Assembly (NCBI RefSeq): GCF_030385785.1
Contig: NZ_JAUEDK010000002.1
Span: 1 to 64,000 of the forward strand
Length of the DNA stretch: 64,000 nucleotides
Source: Crenobacter oryzisoli
GTDB taxonomy: Bacteria; Pseudomonadota; Gammaproteobacteria; Burkholderiales; Chromobacteriaceae
Direction: 5' to 3'
Shown: positions 54,160-63,583 of the stretch, piece after piece
How the letters are laid out: each line of letters begins with the position of its first letter
How positions within the stretch are numbered: position 1 is the stretch's first letter
Position numbers and translations under genes: made by a program
Notes under the pieces: generated by a model
Told to the model about the DNA's origin: nothing
Database searches by the model: none
Seen by the model: only the letters and a program-made list of their open reading frames with translations

Positions 54160-55113
54160 TCAAGCTGCAAGCAATTGCAGGCGCTCGCCAAGGCGCGCTG
54201 CGTCGGTTTCCGTCTTGATCATCGCGAAGGTCTGTTCCGCCTCCGCATAAGTGCGCTTCATCAGGCCCAGCCACTGCTTCAATCGCGCCACCGGGTACTT
54301 GTTGTCCGGCGCCTTGGCGTAGCACTGCCGGTAGAAGTCGACAACCCACGGCATCAGCTCCGCCCAGCTCATTGGCGCGACCGGCTCGCCGAGGTTGGCG
54401 GCACGAATCTGCCGGCCGAGGTCGGGCATCGCGACGAGCCCCCGGCCTATCATCACCGTGTCGCAACCGCTCACGTCCCGAATGCCGTGGTAGTCGGCCA
54501 GCGACCACACCTCACCGTTGGCGGTCAACGGCAGGCTCACCGTCTCGCGTATGCGTGCCAGCCAGTCCCAGTGTGCCGGCGGGCGGTAGCCCTCTACCTT
54601 GGTGCGCGCGTGGACGGTGAGCTCGGCGGCGCCGGCTGCTTCGATTGCGCGCGCGCAGTCGAACGCCGGTGACTTGTCGCTGTAGCCAAGCCGCATCTTG
54701 GCCGTGACCGGGATGCGCCGGGGCACCGCAGCGCGTACCGCAGCGACGATGGCATGGATCAGCTCCGGTTCGTCGAGTAGCACCGCACCGCCGCGGTGAC
54801 GGTTGACGGTCGGCGCCGGGCAACCGAAGTTCAGGTCGATCGCCGGTGCGCCCAGCTCGGCAGCGCGCGCGGCGTTGTCGGCCATGCAGGCCGGGTCGGA
54901 GCCCAACAGCTGCACGCGCACCGGCGTGCCCGCGTGGGTTTGCGCTCCCTGCTCGAGTTCGGGCACCATGCGCCGGAACATCTTGACCGGCAGCAGCGTG
55001 CTGGTGACGCGGATGAATTCGGACACGCAAAGATCGACCCCGCCCAGGCGGGTGAGGATGTCTCGCATCACGTCGTCGACCAGCCCCTCCATTGGGGCAA
55101 GCACTACCTTCAT
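54160..55113 (-). CDS. dusC: tRNA-dihydrouridine(16) synthase
   Basis: The 317-residue FMN enzyme has VVLAPMEGLVDDVMRDILT, the LNFGCPAPTVNRHRGGAVLL segment with the catalytic Cys, LTVHARTKVEGY and IGRGLVAMPDLGRQI. The C-terminal VARLKQWLGLMKRTY is typical of DusC. It reduces U16 in tRNA D-loops with NADPH. It is transcribed against prpF. Confidence 0.94.
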   Translation of the reverse strand: MKVVLAPMEGLVDDVMRDILTRLGGVDLCVSEFIRVTSTLLPVKMFRRMVPELEQGAQTHAGTPVRVQLLGSDPACMADNAARAAELGAPAIDLNFGCPAPTVNRHRGGAVLLDEPELIHAIVAAVRAAVPRRIPVTAKMRLGYSDKSPAFDCARAIEAAGAAELTVHARTKVEGYRPPAHWDWLARIRETVSLPLTANGEVWSLADYHGIRDVSGCDTVMIGRGLVAMPDLGRQIRAANLGEPVAPMSWAELMPWVVDFYRQCYAKAPDNKYPVARLKQWLGLMKRTYAEAEQTFAMIKTETDAARLGERLQLLAA

Positions 55114-55229
55114 AAAAATGGTTCGCTGTACGGCACAAAGGGCCGCATTGTACCGAAGCTAGCGTGGTAGCGCTTGCCACGGCGATGCAAGGAGCGGCCG
55201 ACCATACTTAATTCAAGGGGGCTGTGGTA

Positions 55230-56177
55230 ATGACTTACCGCCAGGATTTCATACTCGATACCGACCCGGGGCTGGACGATGCGGTCGCGATCCTGTTCGC
55301 GCTCGGCGCGAGCGAGCGACTGAACCTGCTGGCACTGACCACGGTGGCTGGCAACGTGCCGCTGTCGCTGACCACACGCAACGCGCGGGTGATCTGTGAC
55401 TGGGCCGAGCGATACGACGTGCCAGTGTTCGCCGGCTGCGATCGCCCGCTGGTACGTCCGCTGGTCACCGCCGAAGAGGTGCACGGCAAGACCGGCCTCG
55501 ACGGCCTCGAGATCCATGATCCACAGACGCCACAACAGGGGGGTCATGCGGTCGATTTCATCATCGACACGCTGCGCGCCGCCAAGCCGGCGAGCGTGAC
55601 ACTGGGCCCACTCGGCCCGCTGACCAATATCGCGCTGGCGCTGGTAAAGGCGCCGGATATCTCCACCGCCATCAAAGAGATCGTGCTGATGGGTGGCACC
55701 TACTTCGAGGCAGGCAATATCACGCCGGCGGCCGAGTTCAATATCTATGTCGATCCGCATGCCGCTGCAATTGTGCTCGGCTCGGGCGTGCCGATCACAA
55801 TGATGCCGCTCGACGTCACTCACAAGGCTTGCATCACCGGCAAGCGCATCGACAAACTGCGCAGCCTGCCCAACCGCGCCGGCAAGCGGGTCGCCGATAT
55901 CCTAACCAGCTACGCTCGTTTCGATACGCAAAAGTTTGGCCTCGAGGATGGCCCGCTGCACGACCCGTGCGTGATCGCCTACCTGCTCGAGCCTGGTCTG
56001 TTCGGTGGTCGCAGAGTGAACGTCCAGGTAGAAACAATGAGCCCGCTGACGCTGGGTGCCACCGTGGTCGACTGGTGGGGCACGACGACCGGGCCAGCCA
56101 ACGTCAACTGGATCACCGAGATCGACGCCGAGGGCTTTTTCGCGCTGTTGACCCGAACTTTGGCCCCCCTGCCCTAA
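55230..56177 (+). CDS. Ribonucleoside hydrolase (inosine-uridine-preferring type)
   Basis: The 315-residue protein has the nucleoside hydrolase signature ILDTDPGLDDAVAILFAL near the N-terminus (calcium-binding aspartates), VAGNVPLSLTTRNA, EIVLMGG and the C-terminal ligand segment LHDPCVIAYLL. It splits ribonucleosides to base and ribose. RihA-type pyrimidine or IunH-type purine preference cannot be decided by eye. ATG 55230 is preferred to GTG 55224. Confidence 0.93.
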   Translation: MTYRQDFILDTDPGLDDAVAILFALGASERLNLLALTTVAGNVPLSLTTRNARVICDWAERYDVPVFAGCDRPLVRPLVTAEEVHGKTGLDGLEIHDPQTPQQGGHAVDFIIDTLRAAKPASVTLGPLGPLTNIALALVKAPDISTAIKEIVLMGGTYFEAGNITPAAEFNIYVDPHAAAIVLGSGVPITMMPLDVTHKACITGKRIDKLRSLPNRAGKRVADILTSYARFDTQKFGLEDGPLHDPCVIAYLLEPGLFGGRRVNVQVETMSPLTLGATVVDWWGTTTGPANVNWITEIDAEGFFALLTRTLAPLP

Positions 56178-56220
56178 TCTCATTTTTGGCAGCCAATGGG
56201 GCTGCCAACGGAGTTAATTC

Positions 56221-56442
56221 ATGAATGCAAATCTGCCTGCCGGCATCTATCGCCACTACAAGGGAGCACTCTACGAAGTGCTGGGGGTTGCCCACCACAG
56301 CGAGACCGAGGAGCCACTGGTAGTGTATCGCGCACTCTATGGTGAATTCGGCCTGTGGACCCGGCCGCTGGCGATGTTCACCGAGAACGTCACCATCGAC
56401 AGCGCACCAATTCCGCGCTTTGCGTTGGTAAAGGCATTCTGA
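56221..56442 (+). CDS. DUF1653 protein
   Basis: This 73-residue protein matches the DUF1653 family: PAGIYRHYKGALYEVLGVAHHSETEEPLVVYRALYG, then WTRPLAMFTENV. The family has an SH3-like small beta fold and no known function. It is 43 bp after the nucleoside hydrolase and 7 bp before the HDAC-family gene. Confidence 0.9.
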   Translation: MNANLPAGIYRHYKGALYEVLGVAHHSETEEPLVVYRALYGEFGLWTRPLAMFTENVTIDSAPIPRFALVKAF

Positions 56443-56449
56443 GCCGGCA

Positions 56450-57367
56450 ATGGACATCTATCGCACCGATCGCTTCGTGCTGCCGCTGCCGGACGGCCAT
56501 CGCTTTCCGGCGGGAAAGTATGCCTTGTTGGCCGAGCGGGTCAGCGAATTCGCGGCAGATGTGCTGATCGAGCCGGAAGCCGCCACCGAGTCGGAGCTTG
56601 CTCTGGCGCATACGCCCGATTACGTCGCGCGGGTGCTCGGTGGCACCTTGTCTGCGGCCGAGCAGCGCGAGATCGGCTTGCCTTGGTCGCCACAATTGGC
56701 CGAACGTTCGCGCCGTTCCGTCGGCGGCACCATCGCGGCCGCCCGCAGCGCATTACACGATGGACTGTCAGTTCACCTGGCCGGCGGCACACATCACGCC
56801 TACGCTGACAGGGGTAGTGGTTTTTGTGTGTTCAATGACGTGGCGGTGGCGACGAGGCTGATGTTGGCCGAAGGCCGGGTGCGACGGGTATTGGTGATTG
56901 ACCTCGACGTGCATCAGGGCAACGGCACCGCGGCGATCTTTGCCAATGACGAGCGGGTGTTTACCTTCTCGATGCACGGCGAAAAAAATTTCCCGTTCCG
57001 CAAGGTGGCAAGCAGCCGCGACGTGGAGTTGCCGGACGGCTGCGATGATGCGCACTATCTTGCCGCGCTCGACGCCGAACTGCCTGCGTTGTTCGCAGCG
57101 CATCGCCCCGACTTGGTGTTCTATCTCGCTGGCGCAGATGCCTACCGTGGCGACCGACTGGGCCGTTTGTCGCTGAGCATGGAAGGGCTGTGGGCGCGCG
57201 ATGCGCGGGTGTTCGATGCCTGCGCCCGTGCCCATGCAGCGCTGGCCGTGACGATGGCTGGTGGCTATGCGCAGCCGATCGCCGATACGGTCACGATTCA
57301 CGCTGGCACGGTGCGCGAAGCGTGGCGCCGCGCCTCGTCTAACCCTGTTGTAACCGATTCGCTCTGA
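56450..57367 (+). CDS. Histone-deacetylase-family amidohydrolase
   Basis: The 305-residue protein has the class of zinc deacetylase motifs: LAGGTHHAYADRGSGFCVFNDVAVAT (tandem catalytic His), VLVIDLDVHQGNGTAAIF (zinc ligands Asp and His) and YLAGADAYRGDRLGRL (third Asp). Bacterial relatives deacetylate acetoin-utilisation proteins, polyamines or small amides. With a Pat-type acetyltransferase at 31370 in the same window, protein deacetylation is a possibility, but no link is shown. Confidence 0.9.
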   Translation: MDIYRTDRFVLPLPDGHRFPAGKYALLAERVSEFAADVLIEPEAATESELALAHTPDYVARVLGGTLSAAEQREIGLPWSPQLAERSRRSVGGTIAAARSALHDGLSVHLAGGTHHAYADRGSGFCVFNDVAVATRLMLAEGRVRRVLVIDLDVHQGNGTAAIFANDERVFTFSMHGEKNFPFRKVASSRDVELPDGCDDAHYLAALDAELPALFAAHRPDLVFYLAGADAYRGDRLGRLSLSMEGLWARDARVFDACARAHAALAVTMAGGYAQPIADTVTIHAGTVREAWRRASSNPVVTDSL

Positions 57368-57380
57368 AAGGAGGTTCGTC

Positions 57381-57905
57381 ATGACTGCCATTGCCACTTT
57401 CGCCGGCGGTTGTTTCTGGTGCATCGAGACGGTGTTTGCCAAGCTACGCGGGGTGGATAGCGTCATCTCCGGCTATACCGGCGGCACGCTGGCCGACCCG
57501 ACCTACCATGAAGTCTGCAGCGGCCGTACCGGCCATGCCGAAGCGGTCGAGATCCGCTTTGACCCGGCGGTGGTCAGCTACCGCCAGTTGCTTGAGGTGT
57601 TCTTCGCCATCCACGATCCGACCACGCTCAACCGACAGGGCAACGATGTCGGCACCCAGTATCGTTCGGCGATCTTCTACCACGATGAGGCACAACTGGC
57701 CGAAGCGCGGGCGATCATTAACACGCTGGAGGATCAACATGGTTGCCGCATTGTGACCGAGCTGGTGCCGGCGGCTATCTTCTACACGGCAGAAACCGGT
57801 CACCAAGGCTATTACGATGCCAATCCCGGTCAGCCCTATTGTCAGATCGTGATCGCGCCGAAGGTGCGCAAACTGATGACGCATTTTGCTGAGCTAACGC
57901 GCTGA
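57381..57905 (+). CDS. msrA: Peptide methionine sulfoxide reductase A
   Basis: The 174-residue protein has the active-site motif [11 protein letters not shown] (residues 9-19), SGYTGG, GHAEAV and [22 protein letters not shown]. It repairs the S epimer of methionine sulfoxide. A GGAGG site precedes ATG 57381. The resolving cysteine is probably the one in GQPYC near the C-terminus. Confidence 0.96.
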   Translation: MTAIATFAGGCFWCIETVFAKLRGVDSVISGYTGGTLADPTYHEVCSGRTGHAEAVEIRFDPAVVSYRQLLEVFFAIHDPTTLNRQGNDVGTQYRSAIFYHDEAQLAEARAIINTLEDQHGCRIVTELVPAAIFYTAETGHQGYYDANPGQPYCQIVIAPKVRKLMTHFAELTR

Positions 57906-58027
57906 GCTTGCCTTTGAACTGAGGAGGGATAGGCCTGACATGCTGCGATCACCATGACATAATCCGTTCGGGGGGAGGCCCCCGTTCGTTTCAACTACTA
58001 CAGGCTGTGCCAGCTCCCACGCACGAC

Positions 58028-60115
58028 ATGCTTTTTGGTCAAACTCTCCGGCTGGCTGCGCTTCGCCAATGGTCATTGCTACAGTGCGCGCCGCGCAGCG
58101 GACGTCTGGTTAGTCTATTGCTTGGCCTACTGGTCGGCGTCACCGTCTGTGCATCGCTCACCTATATCTCGCTTGAGCGTCAGCGCGCCTCGTTCAGCCG
58201 GGCGGCCGAGACCGTGCGCGACCAAGTGGAGACCCGGCTGAAGGTGGCCGATACATTGACCAGCGCATTGGCCGAAGTGGCTGCGCTGCCCGACGGGGCT
58301 AGCCGCTGGCCGCGCTTTGCGGTCGGCATGGCCGGCGTCTACCCGTTCGTTACTTGGCTTGGAGTGCAGCACCGCAGCGCCGTGGTGGTGGAGGATATCG
58401 CGGAGCGTCCGGCAATCGGCTCGATGCAGGCGCTACTGGCACCGTTGCCCTCGCTTGATATGTTCAATGACCCCTTGCTGTCGTCGGCGATCAAACGCAG
58501 CTTGCGCAGCCGCCGGGCCGAGCCGACTGAGCCATTCACACTCAATAGCGGCCAACAGGTACTGGCCTTCGTCCAGGCGGTGGGCAATGGTCCGTATCAT
58601 GAGGTTCGCCAGGTGGCATTGGCGCTGATCGACGTTCGCACCTTGCTACCGGACGGGCCGCAGACTCCCGGAGCCCCCACCGTCAAACTGTTGCTGGCCG
58701 GCCAACCCGACTCCGTCCAGCCCGCCCCGTGGTACCAGCACCTACTCCATCTGTTTTCCTCAGAGGCATCGACCCGCGTATCGATCTCGATGTCGAACTA
58801 CCCCTACGATCTGGTCTATCGGCAACGGCTGGGCTGGACAAGCTTCCCCGGCGTCATCGTAACCCTCAGCATGCTGCTCGGCGGTTGTGCCAGCTACCTG
58901 AGCTGGGTGTTGTATGCGCTGCGTTCGCGTTACCAGCAACAGCGCCAGATCGCGGCTGCCCACCTGCGTCGCGAGCGTGACCAGGCCGCATCCATCCTCG
59001 AGTCGATCAACGACGGGGTGATCACCGTCGATACCCAGTGGAGGATCCGCTATCTCAACCCGATGGCCGAGCGACTGATCGGCGTGCGTCACTCGCGTGC
59101 AACCGGCCGCCCGGTGCTGGAATGCCTGGAATTGCATTACGACTTCGCGCGCCAAGTGCCCATCAATCCGTTCCATGCCTGCCTGACTCGCCAGACCCCC
59201 TACCCACTGGCCGAAAACTGCTTCCTGGTCCAGCCTGACGGTCAGCAGCTGATGATCGAGGGCGTGGTCTCGCCGCTGTTCGACCAGAACGGCAAGCAGG
59301 TCGGTGCGGTGATGGCCTTTCGCGACACCGCGCCGCTACGGCGGCGCATCACCGAGGCGCTGGCACAGAAAGAGCAGCGGCTGAAACAGCGCGAGGCCGA
59401 GCTAGCTCGCGTGGCGCGCATCAACACCATGGGCGAGATGGCTTCAGGTATCGCCCATGAGCTGACCCAGCCGCTTTCGGCAATTGTCAGCTATTGCCAT
59501 GCCTGCCAGACGCTGGTCGACGAGGACGAACTCGACCAGGCCCTGTTGCGGCGGGCGCTGTCCGGGGCGATGACCCAGGCCGAGCGAGCCGGCAGCATCT
59601 TGCACCGGCTGCGCGAATTCATGAGCGAGAAGCGGCTGGATCCGACGCCGGTCGACCTCAATCAGGCGGTACAGAACGTGCTGTCGCTGGCCGAGTTTGA
59701 GCTGGGTGCACAGCAGGTGCATGTGTCGACCCGCCTGACCAAGCCGCTGCCGCTCATCTACGCCGACCCGATCCAGATCGAGCAGGTGCTGCTCAACCTC
59801 GTAAAAAACGCGCTCGATGCGCTCGACGGCGTACACCCCTGGGGGCGGCTTGAACTAATCAGCGGTTTTGACGCCACCCATGTGCATATCGACGTGGTCG
59901 ACAACGGTTGCGGGATCAGTCCCGATGCGCTGCTGCAGCTGTTCGATCCGTTTTTCAGCACCAAGATCCAAGGCATGGGCTTGGGGCTGACCATCTGCCA
60001 GACTATCGTCGAATCGTTCGGTGGCAAGCTGAGCGCCAGTTCGCCGCCCAACGGGGGTGCAGCGTTCCGGATGGCGCTCCCGATCTTCAATACGACCGGC
60101 CAAGACAGCAAATAA
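58028..60115 (+). CDS. Membrane sensor histidine kinase with periplasmic sensor and PAS domain
   Basis: The protein of about 695 residues has a membrane helix (LVSLLLGLLVGVTVCASLTYI), a CHASE-like periplasmic region (about residues 50-265), a second helix, a PAS domain (SILESINDGVITVDTQWRIRYLNPMAERLIG), a HisKA segment with the phospho-acceptor in MASGIAHELTQPLSAI, and a HATPase domain (VLLNLVKNALDAL, DNGCGI, GMGLGLTICQ). The kinase is of the FixL/DctS/TtrS type paired with FixJ-type regulators. The signal is unknown. GTG 58007 is an alternative start. Confidence 0.92.
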   Translation: MLFGQTLRLAALRQWSLLQCAPRSGRLVSLLLGLLVGVTVCASLTYISLERQRASFSRAAETVRDQVETRLKVADTLTSALAEVAALPDGASRWPRFAVGMAGVYPFVTWLGVQHRSAVVVEDIAERPAIGSMQALLAPLPSLDMFNDPLLSSAIKRSLRSRRAEPTEPFTLNSGQQVLAFVQAVGNGPYHEVRQVALALIDVRTLLPDGPQTPGAPTVKLLLAGQPDSVQPAPWYQHLLHLFSSEASTRVSISMSNYPYDLVYRQRLGWTSFPGVIVTLSMLLGGCASYLSWVLYALRSRYQQQRQIAAAHLRRERDQAASILESINDGVITVDTQWRIRYLNPMAERLIGVRHSRATGRPVLECLELHYDFARQVPINPFHACLTRQTPYPLAENCFLVQPDGQQLMIEGVVSPLFDQNGKQVGAVMAFRDTAPLRRRITEALAQKEQRLKQREAELARVARINTMGEMASGIAHELTQPLSAIVSYCHACQTLVDEDELDQALLRRALSGAMTQAERAGSILHRLREFMSEKRLDPTPVDLNQAVQNVLSLAEFELGAQQVHVSTRLTKPLPLIYADPIQIEQVLLNLVKNALDALDGVHPWGRLELISGFDATHVHIDVVDNGCGISPDALLQLFDPFFSTKIQGMGLGLTICQTIVESFGGKLSASSPPNGGAAFRMALPIFNTTGQDSK

Positions 60116-60130
60116 CAAATAACAAATAAC
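60110..60130 (+). repeat. Three 7-bp tandem repeats between kinase and regulator genes
   Basis: The unit aaataac is repeated three times at 60110-60130. The first copy contains the kinase stop codon (TAA at 60113-60115). The repeats set the distance between the kinase stop and the regulator's start region. Confidence 0.85.
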
Positions 60131-60143
60131 AATGAGATAAGCG

Positions 60144-60779
60144 ATGAACACTACGACGCCAACGATCTTCATCGTCGACGACGACCCCGCGGTACGCGAT
60201 TCGCTGGCGCTCCTGCTGAGCGCGCAAGGGCTGCGTACCGTCACCTACCCCAACGCCCACGCCTTCCTCGACGAGTACCGTCCGGGCGAAATCGGCTGCC
60301 TGGTGCTCGACATCCGCATGCCGCAGCTGTCGGGTCTGGGCCTGCAGGAGTTGCTCAACGAGCAGCCCGTTCCCATCCCGACCGTGTTCATCACCGGGCA
60401 TGGCGATGTCGAGCAATGCAGCCGGGCATTTCGCAATGGCGCAATCGACTTTCTGACCAAGCCGGTCGATCCGGTCCGGTTGATCGACTGCCTGCGCCGC
60501 GGCGTGAAGATGTCGATCCAGCAGCACGCCAAGGAGGCCGAAACGCAGGAGGTTCTGCAGCGCTTGGGGCGGATCAGCAACCGCGAGCGCGAGGTGCTCG
60601 ACCTAGTGGTCGACGGTCTGACCAGCAAGGAAATCGCCCGCGCCCTGGATCTGTCGGCACGTACCGTCGAGGTGCACCGCTCCAACCTGTTTCTCAAGCT
60701 CGGCGTCGATTCTCTGGCCGATCTGATCCGTTTCTACCTGCGTGCCATCGAAACCGGCGCAAGTCAGCGGGTGGAGTGA
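60144..60779 (+). CDS. FixJ-type response regulator (LuxR output)
   Basis: The 211-residue protein has a receiver domain (IFIVDDDPAVRDSL, phosphorylation Asp in CLVLDIRMPQLSGL, Lys in FLTKPV) and a LuxR helix-turn-helix (ISNREREVLDLVVDGLTSKEIARALDLSARTVEVHRSNLFLKLG). It is the partner of the kinase upstream. Targets are unknown; no transporter or oxidase gene lies next to it. Confidence 0.94.
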   Translation: MNTTTPTIFIVDDDPAVRDSLALLLSAQGLRTVTYPNAHAFLDEYRPGEIGCLVLDIRMPQLSGLGLQELLNEQPVPIPTVFITGHGDVEQCSRAFRNGAIDFLTKPVDPVRLIDCLRRGVKMSIQQHAKEAETQEVLQRLGRISNREREVLDLVVDGLTSKEIARALDLSARTVEVHRSNLFLKLGVDSLADLIRFYLRAIETGASQRVE

Positions 60780-60819
60780 AGTTTTGAGCCTAAGGGTCGC
60801 CACGACTACAATGAGCGCC

Positions 60820-61695
60820 ATGGATTGCCTATTCAAGAAAATCGGGCTGGTCGCCCGCCACAGCAAACCCAACATCGTCGACTCGCTGCGCGAACTAGCC
60901 GACCATCTGGAAAGTCGCGGCGTCACAGCGCTGATCGACCGTGACAGCGCCACCCAGGAAGAAGCCGGGCAGCATACGCTGATCGACCGTGCAGACCTCG
61001 GCAAAGTCGCGGATCTGGTCATCGTGCTCGGCGGCGACGGCACCATGCTGTCGATCGCCCGTCTGCTGGCGCCGTACCGGGTACCCCTGGTTGGCATTAA
61101 CCAGGGCCGGTTAGGCTTCATGACCGACATTCCGCTGCATGAGATGCTCACCGCGATCGACGCAATTCTCATCGGCGAGTTCGTGCCTGAAGAACGCATC
61201 CTCCTGTCCGCGTCGGTAATGCGCGAAGAGGCCGAGGTGGCCAGCGCACTGGCGCTAAACGATGTGGTGTTCAGTCGTGGCGGCATGGGCTCGATGATCG
61301 AATTCGAGATCTTCATCGACAACCAGTTCGTCTACACGCAGCGCTCGGACGGTTTGATCGTGTCGACCCCGACCGGTTCCACCGCCTATGCGCTGGCCTC
61401 CGGCGGCCCGATCCTACACCCTACCCTGCCGGCGATCACGCTGGTGCCGATCTGCCCGCAGTCGATGAGCAACCGCCCGATCGCGGTCAACGACTCCTGC
61501 GTCGTCGAATTCATGCTGACCCGCGGCCTCGACACCCGCGTACACTTCGACGGCCAATCGCACTGCGACCTGATGGAGATGGATAGGGTGATTATTCGCC
61601 GCCATCGCAATCCGCTGCGTCTGTTGCACCCTCTCGGGTACAACTACTACGACATGCTGCGCCAGAAGCTTCACTGGGGCGAGCGCCTATTCTGA
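60820..61695 (+). CDS. nadK: NAD kinase
   Basis: The 291-residue protein has the NAD kinase motifs VIVLGGDGTMLSIARLL, VGINQGRLGFMTDI, NDVVFSRG and STPTGSTAYALASGGPI. It makes NADP from NAD and ATP. ATG 60820 (MDCLFKKIGLVARH) fits the family; ATG 60811 is also in frame. It starts 40 bp after the regulator gene and is followed by recN 18 bp downstream. Confidence 0.96.
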   Translation: MDCLFKKIGLVARHSKPNIVDSLRELADHLESRGVTALIDRDSATQEEAGQHTLIDRADLGKVADLVIVLGGDGTMLSIARLLAPYRVPLVGINQGRLGFMTDIPLHEMLTAIDAILIGEFVPEERILLSASVMREEAEVASALALNDVVFSRGGMGSMIEFEIFIDNQFVYTQRSDGLIVSTPTGSTAYALASGGPILHPTLPAITLVPICPQSMSNRPIAVNDSCVVEFMLTRGLDTRVHFDGQSHCDLMEMDRVIIRRHRNPLRLLHPLGYNYYDMLRQKLHWGERLF

Positions 61696-61713
61696 TCCGG
61701 CCACGATACCTCT

Positions 61714-63375
61714 ATGCTGCTTTCGCTGACTGTTAACGACTTCGTCATCGTCGACGAACTCGCACTCGAGTTCGGCTCGGGCTTCACCGTGCTTACCGGT
61801 GAGACCGGTGCCGGTAAATCGATCATCCTCGACGCGCTGTCTCTACTCTTGGGCGACCGAGCGGACGGCTCACTGGTGCGCGAGAGCGCCGAGCGCGCCG
61901 AGCTGGCTGCCCACTTTGACATCGGCCGCCTGCCCGACCTGTCCGCCTGGCTTGCCGACAACGAGCTAGCAGGCGATGACGGCGAGCTATTGGTGCGCCG
62001 CCTGATCGATAAGAGCGGCCGTTCGCGTAACTTCATCAACGGCCAGGCAGCGACCTTGGCTCAGCTTAAGACTGTTGGCGAGTACCTGGTCGACATCCAT
62101 GGCCAGCACGCCCACCAGTCGCTGATGCGCGCCGACTCACAGCGTAACCTGCTCGATGCTTACGCCGGCAGTCAGGCGTTGGCGCACGATGTACGCGACG
62201 CTTATTTGTCTTGGCAGAACGCTCGCCGTGCCCGTAATGACGCGGAAAAAATGGCGCGCGAATCGGAGATCGAACGCGAGCGCCTGACCTGGCAGATCAA
62301 CGAACTGGCCGAGCTCAACCTCGAACAGGACGAGTGGAACACGCTCAACCAGACGCATTCGCGCCTCGCCAATGCGGTCGAGCTGGTACAGTCCGCCGAA
62401 CTAGCCGTCGATGCGCTATCCGAGATGGACGGCAACTGCCTGTCGATACTGGCCCAGGTGCAGTCGCGTCTCGCCAAGTTGTCCGGCTTCGACTCGAGGC
62501 TGGCCGAAACGCTGGCACTACTCGACTCGGTTGATGCCGAATTGCGCGAAGTGGTGTATAGCCTGCGCGACTACGCCGGCGACATCGACGACGACCCACA
62601 GACGCTCGCCAACGTCGAGGCGCGCATCGACACACTGATGAGCACTGCGCGCAAGTACCGGGTACAGCCGCCCGAGTTGCTGGAAAAACTGGCCGACTGG
62701 CAGCAGCAACTGGCGCAGCTCGAAGCATCGAGTGACCTGGATGCTCTGGCAGTCGCCGAGACGGCCTGCCTGGCCCGCTATCGCTCGCTGGCCGAAGCCC
62801 TGTCGGGCAAGCGCCGTCAGGCAGCCGCCGAGCTATCCAAGCGCATCAGCGGCGAAATGCAACATCTGGCAATGGGCGGCGCCCGCTTCGCGATCGAGCT
62901 GGCAGCGCTGAGCGAGCCGAGCGCCCACGGTCTGGAGTCGATCGAATACCTGGTGGCGGCCAATGCCGGCACCAGCCTTCGCCCGCTCGCCAAGGTGGCC
63001 TCGGGCGGCGAGCTGTCGCGGATCAGTCTGGCGATGCAGGTGGTGATCAGTCAGGTAGCAAGCGTGCCGACATTGATTTTCGACGAGGTCGACGTCGGCA
63101 TCGGCGGCCGTGTCGCCGAAGTGGTGGGTAAGCTGCTGAAGGATCTAGGAGCTCGCTATCAGGTGCTGTCAATTACCCACCTACCCCAAGTCGCCTCGTG
63201 CGGCGATGCGCACTGGCAGGTGAGCAAGAGCGAGCACAAGGGGCGCGTCACCAGTAGCATCACCCCATTGTCGACCGAGGAACGCGTACTGGAAATCGCC
63301 CGAATGCTCGGCGGTATGGAAATCACCGAGACGACCCGCCAGCATGCTGCCGAGATGCTGTCGGCCAATGCCTGA
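61714..63375 (+). CDS. recN: DNA repair protein RecN
   Basis: The 553-residue SMC-like ATPase has Walker A in LTGETGAGKSIILDAL, the FINGQAATLAQLK segment, coiled-coil arms (about residues 160-370), the signature VASGGELSRISLAMQVV and Walker B in TLIFDEVDVGIGG. It acts in double-strand break repair. The nadK-recN arrangement is conserved in many Proteobacteria. Confidence 0.97.
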   Translation: MLLSLTVNDFVIVDELALEFGSGFTVLTGETGAGKSIILDALSLLLGDRADGSLVRESAERAELAAHFDIGRLPDLSAWLADNELAGDDGELLVRRLIDKSGRSRNFINGQAATLAQLKTVGEYLVDIHGQHAHQSLMRADSQRNLLDAYAGSQALAHDVRDAYLSWQNARRARNDAEKMARESEIERERLTWQINELAELNLEQDEWNTLNQTHSRLANAVELVQSAELAVDALSEMDGNCLSILAQVQSRLAKLSGFDSRLAETLALLDSVDAELREVVYSLRDYAGDIDDDPQTLANVEARIDTLMSTARKYRVQPPELLEKLADWQQQLAQLEASSDLDALAVAETACLARYRSLAEALSGKRRQAAAELSKRISGEMQHLAMGGARFAIELAALSEPSAHGLESIEYLVAANAGTSLRPLAKVASGGELSRISLAMQVVISQVASVPTLIFDEVDVGIGGRVAEVVGKLLKDLGARYQVLSITHLPQVASCGDAHWQVSKSEHKGRVTSSITPLSTEERVLEIARMLGGMEITETTRQHAAEMLSANA

Positions 63376-63457
63376 AAATTGTCAGTAGCGATTTGGACTA
63401 GCCAGGCGCTCGATTTATCGGTATATTCGCCGCTCCATCCGCTGACGGATGGCATCA

Positions 63458-63547
63458 GGAAGCGTGGCAGAGTGGTTTAATGCACCGGTCTTGAAAACCG
63501 ACGAGGGTTTACGCCCTCCGTGAGTTCGAATCTCACCGCTTCCGCCA
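63458..63547 (+). tRNA. tRNA-Ser(UGA)
   Basis: The acceptor stem ggaagcg (63458-63464) pairs with cgcttcc (63537-63543), followed by the encoded GCCA. The anticodon stem ccggt/accgg encloses the loop CTTGAAA, giving anticodon TGA. A long variable arm (cgagggtttacgccctccg) and the GTTCGAATC T-loop complete a class II tRNA of 90 nt. Confidence 0.96.
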
Positions 63548-63561
63548 ATTATTCAATCAAG

Positions 63562-63583
63562 ACGGGCCCTCGCGGCCCGTTTT
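63562..63583 (+). terminator. Terminator of tRNA-Ser
   Basis: Stem acgggcc (63562-63568) pairs with ggcccgt (63574-63580) and is followed by tttt. Confidence 0.85.
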
